A DNA stretch of 64,000 nt, taken from Pseudomonas putida (GTDB lineage Bacteria > Pseudomonadota > Gammaproteobacteria > Pseudomonadales > Pseudomonadaceae). Under the pieces are notes generated by a model. That model saw nothing but the letters and a program-made list of their open reading frames with translations, was not told the origin of the DNA and did no database searches. How positions within the stretch are numbered: the first letter of the stretch is position 1; each line of letters starts with the position of its first letter. Positions 1 to 9,144 of this stretch are shown in pieces. The stretch is from positions 4,135 through 68,134 of the forward strand of contig NZ_MNAH01000016.1 of the NCBI RefSeq assembly GCF_001976065.1, in the 5' to 3' direction. Made by a program: the position numbers and the translations under genes.

Positions 1-584
<584 letters not shown>

Positions 585-733
585 AAACATCTTTGGGTTT
601 TTAAGAAACCCTAAACTTGGCTCAGCAATCGTTGGTTACATCTTTGATTTCTCGCGGAGTAACTTGTGATGCTGATAATCTTGCTGACTATCAGTCTGAC
701 TCCACAAGCACCCACACGAATTGCTTGATTCAG

Positions 734-745
734 TTGTTAAAGAGC
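734..745 (-). promoter_or_regulatory. rRNA leader boxA antitermination element
   Basis: Read on the minus strand this is GCTCTTTAACAA, the consensus boxA of bacterial rRNA operons, about 150 nt upstream of the mature 16S 5' end. NusB/NusE bind this element in the leader RNA to allow antitermination. The 585-733 leader also contains a small hairpin (GGGTTTCTTAAAAACCC on the minus strand) next to the 16S end, probably part of the processing region. Confidence 0.85.
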
Positions 746-890
746 GGTTGGTTAAGATCTTTCGTCTCAACCGAGGCGCGCGCTGTACGCTTTCCTCTGC
801 TGCTATCAAGCGGTTATTTCCGAAGCTTTCAAAGTTTCCCTTGTAACTTCAACCACTTGGCGCTTTCGATCACTCGTTGGCGGGTGGCGA

Positions 891-918
891 ATTCTACAGC
901 GTTACTCGCTGCTGTCAA
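891..918 (-). promoter_or_regulatory. rRNA operon promoter P2 (sigma70)
   Basis: On the minus strand there is a TTGACA -35 box (913-918), a 16-bp spacer and a TAGAAT -10 box (891-896). It lies about 150 bp upstream of boxA and is oriented toward the 16S gene. Assignment is by consensus match and position. Confidence 0.75.
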
Positions 919-1093
919 CACCTGTTTTATACCGCTTTCGACCGAGTGGATCGAACCGTTAACAGGGTCAAACAACGCGACCGTATCAACTCCTTCTGGG
1001 CTTCGATGAATTGAATCAACTCGCCATCGAAAACCGCGTAACTCTTTGTTTACCAACGAGTTTTCCGTTTCGACTGCGCTGGAAGTGGGGCGA

Positions 1094-1121
1094 ATTATAG
1101 ACTTCCAGGATCTGCCGTCAA
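1094..1121 (-). promoter_or_regulatory. rRNA operon promoter P1 (sigma70)
   Basis: On the minus strand there is a TTGACG -35 box (1116-1121), a 16-bp spacer and a perfect TATAAT -10 box (1094-1099), followed by a GC-rich discriminator (TCGCCCC). A GC-rich discriminator is typical of stringently controlled stable-RNA promoters. It lies about 200 bp upstream of P2, giving a tandem-promoter layout. Confidence 0.8.
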
Positions 1122-1641
1122 CCCCTAATTGAGGCTTTCTATCAATAAGCCTGAAAAAGCCCGAAAAGCGCCGGTTTTTTGCCTCTTCTATGAAGAACAA
1201 TCTGCATCTATCTCAACCAGCGCGAAACGAATGGCGCGGCGCATCCAAGAGCCCATGAAACGCCTCAACACTTACGAAGGCAATGACTGAACTGAAGCGG
1301 CCACCGAAAAGCGGACCGCCGACAAGAGCCTGTCCGGCGATTGTGACGACGGTAATCATCTACAACCTGTTTAGCATCCCCAGCTGGTTCACGACTCAAC
1401 GCCAACCTAAGCGCGGCGAGCACCATCAATTGCCACAAAATCGTAATTTTCATCGTCACTCATGACCACCTGTTGTTGGCGATCCGCCACAGCCGCCAAC
1501 ATGAAGCGTATCAACCGACCAAAGCTAGACGACACATCGGAAAAAGGGTTTACACCCCTCTAGAAACTATAGGAAGAAACTCGAATCAAATTATTTTCAG
1601 TCCTACATCACTGCCATGACAATCCCTCACGGAGCCATCCC
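1122..1641. other. Intergenic region between rRNA promoters and the island, no gene supported
   Basis: About 520 bp without a convincing gene. Short frames on either strand (for example 1265-1459 minus) have no recognisable product and no good ribosome-binding site. The left junction of the accessory island probably falls here, but I see no integrase, tRNA or direct repeat that fixes it. Confidence 0.5.
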
Positions 1642-1999
1642 ATGTCATTGCAGTGTCCCCTTTGCAATTCCCCCACAATTGCCTCACTCAGAAACGCCGT
1701 GAAAATTGGCGCAGCCATTGGCACCATTGGCACCATTGGCACTATTGGCACCGTTGGCGGCGCGGCACGCGGCGCAAGCTCTGCATTTGACAGGCGGCCG
1801 GTTCGGCGCTGCTATCGGTGCTATTGCCGGACCGCTAAGTATCACCCTCGACACGATCTCCGGAGCAGTCCTCGGCGGCCTTGCTGGCGGTGTGGGAGGG
1901 TGCGCGCTTGGTGCTCAGCTTGGCGAAAAACTGGATCGTCACGTCCTGGCGAACAATCTCGGCCCCATCTGCGGTCATCGCTTCAATTTGCCTGCCTGA
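1642..1999 (+). pseudogene. Small cysteine-/glycine-zipper protein gene with a frameshift
   Basis: The first frame (from 1642) gives MSLQCPLCNS followed by a run of GxxxG-like alanine/glycine repeats. After the TTT at 1786-1788 that frame becomes arginine-rich nonsense. The +1 frame then continues the same kind of protein (FGAAIGAIAG, GGLAGGVGGCALGAQLGEKLD) and ends in CGHRF at 1999. Removing one T joins both halves into a protein of about 118 residues: an N-terminal CPLC motif, a glycine-zipper membrane-like core and a C-terminal CGH. From memory, similar small proteins sit just upstream of radC-like genes on Pseudomonas islands. The extra T may be a real mutation or a sequence error. Function unknown. 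Confidence 0.65.
1717..1752 (+). repeat. Four tandem copies of a 9-bp repeat (ATTGGCACC)
   Basis: ATTGGCACC occurs as four consecutive units (the third ends in T), with degenerate flanking units (ATTGGCGCA before, GTTGGCGGC after). It lies within the glycine-zipper gene and encodes repeated Ile-Gly-Thr. Because the unit is 9 bp, copy-number change would lengthen or shorten the protein without shifting the frame. Confidence 0.85.
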
Positions 2000-2078
2000 C
2001 TTACAACCCACCTTTTTCCGGGCAGTGCTGCGCATTGCGCAGCGCTTATGCCGCACTGTGTTCAAAAGGATTTTCCGC

Positions 2079-2576
2079 ATGAAATATCACAAGCTCAAAG
2101 CCGGTGAAACGAACGGAACCTATGTCATGGAATCCCCCGTCACAGAGGCCGACATACTGCAGATGGCTCAACAACTAGCGATGAGTCGCCTGTCTAAAGG
2201 CAGGGCACTTACTGATCCGAAGCAGGTTTTCAGCCACCTGCAAACGTTATTGCAGTATCACGAGCACGAAGTTTTTGCTTTGCTACTGCTCGATACTAAA
2301 CATCGGGTAATCAGCTTTCGGGAGCTATTCAGAGGCACCCTAGACGGTGCTAGCGTGTACCCGAGGGAGGTGGTCAAGATCGCCCTAGAGCACAATGCCG
2401 CAGCCGTGATCTTGGTGCACAATCACCCATCCGGTGATCCTGAGCCCAGCCAGGCTGACCGCTCGCTAACGCGCACGCTCAGAGAAGCGCTGAATCTGAT
2501 TGGGGTACGAACGCTGGACCACATCATCGTTGGCAGTGACGGCTGTACATCGCTGGCCGAACAGGGCTACCTGTGA
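2079..2576 (+). CDS. RadC-family JAB/MPN-domain protein
   Basis: A 165-residue protein of the RadC/YeeS-like family found on genomic islands. It carries the full JAMM-type metal signature: HNHPSGD at residues 114-120 with Asp127 (EPSQAD), and an upstream glutamate near residue 64. It lacks the N-terminal helix-hairpin-helix region of chromosomal RadC. The start was chosen at 2079 because AAGGA lies 8 bp upstream and the island RadC family begins at this point; longer in-frame starts overlap the preceding gene. It follows the frameshifted glycine-zipper gene by 79 bp and precedes the 60-residue membrane protein by 10 bp, so the three look like one unit. The biochemical role of island RadC proteins is not settled, and the name does not imply DNA repair. 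Confidence 0.85.
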   Translation: MKYHKLKAGETNGTYVMESPVTEADILQMAQQLAMSRLSKGRALTDPKQVFSHLQTLLQYHEHEVFALLLLDTKHRVISFRELFRGTLDGASVYPREVVKIALEHNAAAVILVHNHPSGDPEPSQADRSLTRTLREALNLIGVRTLDHIIVGSDGCTSLAEQGYL

Positions 2577-2586
2577 GGAAGGAGGC

Positions 2587-2769
2587 ATGAAGCAACTGGT
2601 ACGAATCTTCGCAGCCATGTTCATGTTCGTCGGCATTCTTGCCGGATGCATGACAGCGCTACTTCTGTTGATTCTCATGGTGCGGTTTCCGCCGCTGCTG
2701 ATTGCAGCAGTACTGACTTGCTTGATTTTCAGTCGGCTACGGAGCACTGCAAATAACACATCTGGATAA
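2587..2769 (+). CDS. Small membrane protein, unknown function
   Basis: A 60-residue protein with a strong ribosome-binding site (GGAGG ending 2-3 bases before the ATG) placed 10 bp after radC. It is almost entirely hydrophobic: one segment at about residues 7-35 and a second at about 36-50, ending in a short polar tail. A LAGC motif near residue 21 resembles a lipobox, but the residues after it remain strongly hydrophobic, so I favour a two-helix membrane protein over a lipoprotein. I do not recognise the family. The strong RBS and tight spacing make it likely to be translated. Confidence 0.55.
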   Translation: MKQLVRIFAAMFMFVGILAGCMTALLLLILMVRFPPLLIAAVLTCLIFSRLRSTANNTSG

Positions 2770-2775
2770 TCGTGA

Positions 2776-2823
2776 GCATCAACCAACGTCCGTCGCTCGC
2801 AGGCGACGGACGTTGGTTGATGC
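2776..2823. repeat. Perfect 21-bp inverted repeat with 6-nt loop
   Basis: The left arm (2776-2796) is exactly complementary to the right arm (2803-2823), with a TCGCAG loop between them. It lies between the plus-strand radC module and the minus-strand end of the BREX operon. Neither side has a T tract, so it is not a classical intrinsic terminator, although such a strong hairpin would likely block or stabilise both converging transcripts. Confidence 0.8.
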
Positions 2824-2947
2824 ACGGCCTTCTTTCTTTCACCCAATCTGCTGCAGCTACAGACCGCAGGCTTGTCCTGTGGACAAGGGCGGCTCTGATA
2901 CCATCTTCAATGATTGCTAAACGGTAGGCGGTTAGCTTCCATCCCCC

Positions 2948-4996
2948 CTACTCCACAATCGCTTTCAACAACGCATCCCGTGCATCCTGGTAGAACTGGA
3001 TGTCGATCTTTGTTGCCATGTCATCAGATAAGTCATACAGCTGGCGCCTGGCTGTGACAGGCATGAGCAGCACGCTGGCGCCCTTCTCTACAGCCAGCTC
3101 GGCAATATTCACTGCGCTGCTAATCGGCTCAATCGAGCCGCCAAGGTTTATCTCGCCGACGACGATCACTCCGCCCTTCACCGACTTTTTCAGCAAGCTG
3201 CTGCACATAGCAATCAGCGCCGCCATGCCCAGTTTGGAACCGCGTTTGGCGGCGTCGAAGGCCCTTAGCTGCACAGAGAACTCATGAGCCCGTGGGTCGC
3301 GGTCCCCAATGAGCTGAGTTGTTCTGGAATAAAGGTTCTGCTCGGCATAGCGTAGCGACTCCTTGAAGGCTGCGGGTGCCGGACTATTGAGGATGCGCAC
3401 CCCAGAGCCCGGGCCTTCATTCACCTCAATGCGATACAGGCCGGCGTTGTCGTCGATGTCCGCCCCGCCTTCGCTGATGGTCCATATCTGGCCTGGCTCC
3501 AGCGGGTCATCACCGATCTCGTTGTCGGCGCGCAGTTCCGGCGTAGCCACGAACTTCTCGACCCCGTCATCACCAATGAAGTAACTGAAGTGAGTGTTAC
3601 GAAACTCGGCGGCGCCGACTCGTTTTTGCTGTTCCTTGACCCGGCGCCGTACCTCAAGCCCCAGACGGGTAGCCCATTCCAAATCCTCGTCGGACACTGC
3701 CATGTCCTGGCCTGGATACATCAGCTTGAGCAATCCGGAGACGGTTTTGTTGACCGCATTGGTATCACGGCCACTGAGTGCTCCGCCCAGGTGAACGCGA
3801 TTCTGCATGGCAGATACGCGGCTCTGGAAGCGCAGGCGACTCATACACTCGGAAAAGAAGTCACTGACCAGGCCAAAATGGTCGGTGGTCAGTGACTTGT
3901 TCATTTTAGGTACGTCCCAGCCAGGCAGATAGCAATGGATACGGTCCATCCAGGCGGTGTCATCACGCATTTCTGCTGGGAGTGGGCCAAACAGATGGCC
4001 TACTCGCTGCTGGTGTTCGACATCTACATCAAAGTTGCCGACAAACACCATGGAGCCATCGGCTCGAATGCTTTCCTTCCCACGGCTGAACTCGCCGGAC
4101 TCCATGTAGCCCTTCATGATGTTGATCCCTTCCTTGGTATCGAAGGAGATCCCGCTGACCTCATCAAAGCAAACCACGTCGTACTGGCACACCAAGCCGC
4201 GCTGCCCGCTGGCGTTATTGACAAACATCTTGGCTATGGTCGCCTTGCCGCCTGAAATTAAATGCGCGTAGGGCGATATTTGTTGAAACAGGTGACTCTT
4301 GCCCGTGCCCCGCGGCCCCAGCTCGACCATGTTGTAGTTACGCTCAACGAACGGCACCATGCGTAGCATGATGGCGTCTATAGCTCGCGGCGACAGCGCA
4401 CTTGGCTCCAGGCCGATGGAGCGTGTGAGGAAATCCCGCCACTCTTCGCTGCTGAATCGGGTACGCGCCTCTGCCATGATATCCAACACGTTGCGCTTGG
4501 ACATCTGGATGGGGCGTAACTCTGCAATACCAAAGGCGTTACCCTTTTCCTCAGCTATGATGCTGTCGTACTCCAGCGTCACCTCAGCATAAAAGCCACC
4601 GGTCAGCAGACGCTCGTTGTCATCAACAATCTTGTCTGGGATGCGCACCCGATTGAGATTCAAGCTGGGCAAAGACGCCAGGTAACCACCTTCCTTTTCT
4701 ACAAACCGCACGCTGACAATATCGATCAGTTTGGCAGAGCCGGTTTTATAGGCTCGTGCCTTGAACAGCTCTTCTTCGCCGGCACGCACGGTGCGATCGG
4801 ACAGCTGTCGCTGAACGATTTCCAAACCTTCTTCGATTTCAACGGGATCGGTCGAGGCGCAATATCTACCCAGCATGAACTCGACGACATAGGTCGGAAC
4901 CGGAAATTGACGCGCAAAAGTGCGCACCAGGTCTTTGCGAACCAAGTACCCCTCAAAGACCTCCGCGGACTTACGATCCAGCGCATCCATTTCCAC
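2948..4996 (-). CDS. brxL: BREX type I protein BrxL (AAA+ ATPase with Lon-like C-terminal domain)
   Basis: A 682-residue protein and the last gene of the BREX operon. An AAA+ core has Walker A GPRGTGKSHL (residues 227-236) and Walker B VVCFDE (274-279). A Lon-protease-like domain occupies about 600-682, recognisable by the GEINLGGSIEPI stretch. Where Lon has its catalytic lysine the aligned residues are hydrophobic, so proteolytic activity is doubtful. This fits the known role of BrxL as a DNA-associated AAA+ effector needed for phage restriction. The first codon is GTG directly after the pglZ TAA stop. GGAG eight bases upstream supports this GTG over the ATG two codons later. Confidence 0.93.
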   Translation of the reverse strand: MEMDALDRKSAEVFEGYLVRKDLVRTFARQFPVPTYVVEFMLGRYCASTDPVEIEEGLEIVQRQLSDRTVRAGEEELFKARAYKTGSAKLIDIVSVRFVEKEGGYLASLPSLNLNRVRIPDKIVDDNERLLTGGFYAEVTLEYDSIIAEEKGNAFGIAELRPIQMSKRNVLDIMAEARTRFSSEEWRDFLTRSIGLEPSALSPRAIDAIMLRMVPFVERNYNMVELGPRGTGKSHLFQQISPYAHLISGGKATIAKMFVNNASGQRGLVCQYDVVCFDEVSGISFDTKEGINIMKGYMESGEFSRGKESIRADGSMVFVGNFDVDVEHQQRVGHLFGPLPAEMRDDTAWMDRIHCYLPGWDVPKMNKSLTTDHFGLVSDFFSECMSRLRFQSRVSAMQNRVHLGGALSGRDTNAVNKTVSGLLKLMYPGQDMAVSDEDLEWATRLGLEVRRRVKEQQKRVGAAEFRNTHFSYFIGDDGVEKFVATPELRADNEIGDDPLEPGQIWTISEGGADIDDNAGLYRIEVNEGPGSGVRILNSPAPAAFKESLRYAEQNLYSRTTQLIGDRDPRAHEFSVQLRAFDAAKRGSKLGMAALIAMCSSLLKKSVKGGVIVVGEINLGGSIEPISSAVNIAELAVEKGASVLLMPVTARRQLYDLSDDMATKIDIQFYQDARDALLKAIVE

Positions 4997-7315
4997 TTAT
5001 TCGTCTCCTACCAGAGTTGGTTTTTTCGCCAGCACATTGCCCCGGTCATCCAGAAGCACCAATACAGCAGTAGTGCCCTCGTACTGGTCATCTACCAACA
5101 GAGTGCACTTGCCTTCTTTCAGCGGCTTGCGCTTGGTTATTTCTGAATCCGGGTCAGCCGGGTGCGTTCTGAGTACCGACAGTACCCCTTCAGCACTGGT
5201 TTGCGCCTGGACTTTACAGGTCAATCCCATCCAGCGCAGATCCAAAAGTGTTGCAGAGATCGCTGAGGTCGTAACTGGTGCTTTTGTGCTGCGCACCTCT
5301 AGCACCGGGGTCAAACACTCCTGCAGGCTCAGACCACCGTGGTCATAGTGCTGTCCTGCCTTGAAACTACAGGCACCTGGAGCCATGGCAATACTGACGG
5401 CACCGTTCCAGTACCAACCAACCTGCTGATAACCGCTGTCCACAGAATCCTTGATGACCGCGCAGCGGCCCCAGCGCGTTTCGGTCAAATGTTTGGCCAA
5501 TTCGACCTTCACCATCGGTGCGGGCGTCAGCATCCAGCCGTGGTCGGTGACGATGCGAATTTTGCGCCAGCCTGCTGCCAGGAGTTCTTCAACTCGCTCC
5601 ACGACTTCAGCCAGCAAGGTATCAATTCGCGCCGCCAGCTTGAGCCCCCTCACGTGGCCTTCTTTGTCAATATCACCGCTTTGCACCCAGGCATTGGATG
5701 CTGCGTCGCCTGAATCGCCCTCATCCAGGTACTGCCAGCCTTTTTCCTGCAGAAACTTCTTCAGGTAATAAGCTGAGAAGTCCTTGTCTTCGTCCAGCAA
5801 ACTGGGCTCAAAATCCCGGTCAGTGGTTCTGCCAGTCAAGCGGTTATGCACAGGGGTTACCGCTGCTTTCGCGGTTGCCGTAACTGAGGGCAAAGCCGCC
5901 CAGTTTGCCGAAAGCGTTACGGCTCCCAACCTTTGCAGAGCCTGATTCAGGCGTTTGGCGATGTCATAACGCAGCCCATCGACAAAAAACACTACTTCGC
6001 CTGCCACGGCATACTCAGCCGTGGCTTCATTCACCTGGTTACTGCCCGGATAGCCCTTAGACTTGATCACGCCTTGGAAATTACGCGTCACCTCATCCAG
6101 CCAAGGCGTGTAGATCAGCGCGAGAATCTGCTGCACAAGAACTTGCTGGCTTGCTGACAAGGGGAAAGCCAAGGCTTTGAGCATCTGATCATCAGCCTGC
6201 CAGTAGTGCTCCCGATACTGCGCGGCCATTTCTTCCGCATCAATGCCGGAGAAGACCTTTGTGGTTTTCTCAGCCACTTGGCTCAGGTGCTCAAGAACGC
6301 CTGCCAATGGAGCCAGACCGAGCTCAGACCAAATCCAAGTACGCCGCGGCGCATGCCGTTGCTCAAGTGTCCGCAGGCTTTGGCGAACCTGGGCAGCACC
6401 TTGCTCTAGCAACTGCTGTAGCGTCTGCTCCAGGTATTGCTCTTCACTGACATTGATGGTCGGATAACTTTCACCGCTTGAAGCCAAGTCAGGCTGGACC
6501 TTGAGCAACAACTGCGGCAAGAAAGGATAATGGTGGCAAGACTCAGCATAACGTTGCCATACACTGCCCCAAATACCCTGGCGTTGGCACAGCAGCTCGG
6601 CGGCCGTCAGCTCACCAGCCAGGTCAGGATTGAAGTGATACTCGGTTTCGCAGATACCGACCAGGGCTTGCCAGCGTGATACGTCCCAACGTTCACGGCA
6701 ACTCTTGCTGTCATTCATCCAACTGAGCAAGTCACGCACCGGATCACTGCTTACCAATTTGTTGAAATCAGCCGCTTCCAGGCGGCGGTTGATCAGCTCA
6801 TCACGTTCACTTTCCAAAATCTCAGGCAAAACGCGCTGCATGGCTTGTTGGGTTTTCTCATCTTTAGCTACATCCAGCCCGGCTCCGCCGTTACTAGAGA
6901 TCAAAAAGGCGTTCACCGTCCAATCACGGCCAGAGTTGTTGTAGATCCACCAACAACCCCGGTACTGAAGCTCAGCCAGCGGCTTGAGGGCGTCCGGGCA
7001 GGAGCCGATAGCACTTAAGTCGCGACGCGATACGCCCGGTAAATATAGGATCGGCGTTCGATCTGCCGGAAGCTCGATGTTGGGTAGTGCATTTTCGACC
7101 ACACATTTGATCCAAATAGCTGGGCCGGCTTTCTTAGCGGGGGCGTAGTCACCCAACACAATCAGCTCCGGCATTGCAGCTTGCAGCAATGGTAATGCTG
7201 GCTCCCACTGGCGCAGTATGTCAGTCCACAGGATTACGCTGGGAGCAACTTGTACATTGGAGTTGTAGGCAGCGCTGTTCCGGATTTCGGTGGCCAGCAA
7301 ATCAATCAGTTTCAT
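4997..7315 (-). CDS. pglZ: BREX type I protein PglZ (alkaline phosphatase superfamily)
   Basis: A 772-residue protein, as expected for BREX type I PglZ. The PglZ/alkaline-phosphatase-like domain is visible from VFFVDGLRYD (442-451), through the PSVTAT segment (476-481) and TDHGW (590-594), to HYDHGG (656-661). These acidic and histidine residues match the metal-binding positions of the superfamily. PglZ is a core BREX component required for defence and host methylation. It is preceded by AAGGA and separated by 32 bp from the GmrSD-like gene upstream. Its TAA stop abuts the brxL GTG, which suggests coupled translation. Confidence 0.95.
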   Translation of the reverse strand: MKLIDLLATEIRNSAAYNSNVQVAPSVILWTDILRQWEPALPLLQAAMPELIVLGDYAPAKKAGPAIWIKCVVENALPNIELPADRTPILYLPGVSRRDLSAIGSCPDALKPLAELQYRGCWWIYNNSGRDWTVNAFLISSNGGAGLDVAKDEKTQQAMQRVLPEILESERDELINRRLEAADFNKLVSSDPVRDLLSWMNDSKSCRERWDVSRWQALVGICETEYHFNPDLAGELTAAELLCQRQGIWGSVWQRYAESCHHYPFLPQLLLKVQPDLASSGESYPTINVSEEQYLEQTLQQLLEQGAAQVRQSLRTLEQRHAPRRTWIWSELGLAPLAGVLEHLSQVAEKTTKVFSGIDAEEMAAQYREHYWQADDQMLKALAFPLSASQQVLVQQILALIYTPWLDEVTRNFQGVIKSKGYPGSNQVNEATAEYAVAGEVVFFVDGLRYDIAKRLNQALQRLGAVTLSANWAALPSVTATAKAAVTPVHNRLTGRTTDRDFEPSLLDEDKDFSAYYLKKFLQEKGWQYLDEGDSGDAASNAWVQSGDIDKEGHVRGLKLAARIDTLLAEVVERVEELLAAGWRKIRIVTDHGWMLTPAPMVKVELAKHLTETRWGRCAVIKDSVDSGYQQVGWYWNGAVSIAMAPGACSFKAGQHYDHGGLSLQECLTPVLEVRSTKAPVTTSAISATLLDLRWMGLTCKVQAQTSAEGVLSVLRTHPADPDSEITKRKPLKEGKCTLLVDDQYEGTTAVLVLLDDRGNVLAKKPTLVGDE

Positions 7316-7347
7316 ATCAATCCTTGGGATTCATTAAGCAGGCTTGA

Positions 7348-9141
7348 TCATGCGACCGTAATAACCAATGGATACTTCGCCTGTACCTCTAGCACCAACT
7401 GTACCGTTCTCGCCTCCAGCTTCTCCACGGTCCAGCTGTCCTCCGTGGCCAGTGCTTGGTTCAGATAGAGGCCGTTGTTGTAGCCAACCTCTCTGCCCTG
7501 GCTGTCGGTGCGGCTTTGCTTCTCAGCAAAGCTCTTATTGCCCAGCGCGCTGTTATAGCCAGAGATGGTTAGGTTACCCAGGCAATGGGCGTAGGTCTGC
7601 CGGTGTTGTTCGGCCAGGTTCGCATCCCCATCGGCAATCATCTGCACCCAACTGTCAGGAATGTTTTCACCCTGGGGAAAGATATGCTCGATGGTCCATA
7701 CGTACTGTTTGCCCTTCAGTGCCCACAGATCGACCTGGGTTTCGCGTGTCATGCGGCTTTCTTCAAGGGCGCAAAGCACAAAGCGACAGACCGCCTTGTT
7801 GTCTTCGTAGATCGGACCTCTGAGGCTTTTCTCGAACTGCTCATCACTGGCGCTTTCGGCTTTAAGTGAATGCTGAATATGACTGACCACATCGCCAGAA
7901 CGCAGCTCCCGGATGGTCTCAGCCACATCCATGAAGATACGTGTCAAATCACGGGTAGGCGGCAAGTCCGTCGTATTGCGCCGAACAAAGAAGGCAATCA
8001 GAAAGCTCACTACCTGCTCAAGGTGCTCATGCTTCAGTTCCAGGTCGGTTTGGGGCTCCATTATTACCATCAGCAGCAAATAAGCGGCGGCACCCTGGAT
8101 GCGATCCAGAGAGAGCAGCAGGCTGGAGAGTTTGTGCTGCTCAGGCACAGCACGATAGCCGACAATTTGGGCATAGCGGCTGGACAGGCGAATCATGGCG
8201 TGCAAAAAGCCCTCAGCATCATGAGCGATAAGCTTTTCATACACCTGCATCAGATTTGACTTAGTGGCCACCGGTACTGAAACGATATTCTTCAAATCGG
8301 GTTTGAAGCCGTTGTAGTACTGGCGGAAGAAACGCTCCTGGACGGTATAGTCATCACCCAGGGCGTCAATCACCTTCTTCCAGCGGTTGTACTGCGTATC
8401 GATGCTTCCGGGGTCTTTGGACTCCAGCACTGCCAGTAACTTGTTCTTGATCAGGTCAATGGCCGTAAGCGGTACACCTCGATTGTTCAGCGACTCAAAC
8501 AGGGTGTAAGCGTCGGAATGCCCGGCGACTTCAATCTTTACTAGGGTGGCGGTGTTTACCTTCTCCAGCAGGGTTTGCAAGCTGGCGATGGGGTCAGCGC
8601 TGTGCTCCAGGTACAGCTCAATGCGACTGATAAAATGCCGGAAGGCTTTCAGCACGCGACGGTTGCCCGCATTCGGAACAGGATCCACATCGTCCAAAAT
8701 GCCGGTCTGTCCGAGCACCGCGAAGTAGTCCTGCTGGTTGTTGTTTTGCACCTGGGGAATCAGGCGCGGCTGATCCGGCTTTTTCTTCAGCACCAGTTTG
8801 TGCTTGAGGTTATAGAGCTCAATCTGCTGCTCCATACCCAGATTCGGCAGGGTACGGTAACTCTGATAAATAGCCGCCAGCAGCAAAGACATCGTGGTCA
8901 TGCGCTGTTGTCCGTCTACCAGCTCCAGGCTTTGCACCGTCAGCGCATCCTGCGACTGGTTAATGCAAATGATCGAGCCGAGAAAATAATGCAGCTCGTT
9001 GTCCAGCAAATCCTCGAATAGCGCATCCCACTGCGCCCGACTCCAGGTGTATTCACGCTGGTAGCGCGGGATGGCATATACCACCCCACTCTCGATATCG
9101 AGCAGGGTGGAGACCGGGTAGTTGTAAACGGACTTGATCAT
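7348..9141 (-). CDS. DUF262/DUF1524 (GmrSD-type) protein, BrxU-like type IV restriction enzyme
   Basis: A 597-residue single-chain GmrSD-like protein. The N-terminal DUF262 domain has IPRYQREYTW (24-33) and the nucleotide-binding VDGQQR motif (75-80). The C-terminal DUF1524 His-Me-finger nuclease has EHIFPQ (485-490) followed by LGNLT and a conserved NS pair near 521-531. Family members cut phage DNA carrying modified (for example glucosylated) cytosines, using nucleotide hydrolysis. Its place between pglX and pglZ matches brxU in the Escherichia fergusonii BREX island. The AGGAG of its RBS overlaps the pglX stop codon, so it is cotranscribed. Substrate specificity cannot be read from the sequence. 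Confidence 0.88.
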   Translation of the reverse strand: MIKSVYNYPVSTLLDIESGVVYAIPRYQREYTWSRAQWDALFEDLLDNELHYFLGSIICINQSQDALTVQSLELVDGQQRMTTMSLLLAAIYQSYRTLPNLGMEQQIELYNLKHKLVLKKKPDQPRLIPQVQNNNQQDYFAVLGQTGILDDVDPVPNAGNRRVLKAFRHFISRIELYLEHSADPIASLQTLLEKVNTATLVKIEVAGHSDAYTLFESLNNRGVPLTAIDLIKNKLLAVLESKDPGSIDTQYNRWKKVIDALGDDYTVQERFFRQYYNGFKPDLKNIVSVPVATKSNLMQVYEKLIAHDAEGFLHAMIRLSSRYAQIVGYRAVPEQHKLSSLLLSLDRIQGAAAYLLLMVIMEPQTDLELKHEHLEQVVSFLIAFFVRRNTTDLPPTRDLTRIFMDVAETIRELRSGDVVSHIQHSLKAESASDEQFEKSLRGPIYEDNKAVCRFVLCALEESRMTRETQVDLWALKGKQYVWTIEHIFPQGENIPDSWVQMIADGDANLAEQHRQTYAHCLGNLTISGYNSALGNKSFAEKQSRTDSQGREVGYNNGLYLNQALATEDSWTVEKLEARTVQLVLEVQAKYPLVITVA

Positions 9142-9144
9142 GGG

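Noticed and set aside
617..1200. Short open frames on both strands in the rRNA leader and promoter region
   Set aside because: They overlap boxA and the two rRNA promoters and have no protein features.
1265..1459. 64-residue minus-strand frame with a hydrophobic start
   Set aside because: The hydrophobic run is short, the remainder is Arg-rich, and there is no RBS or relative I recognise.
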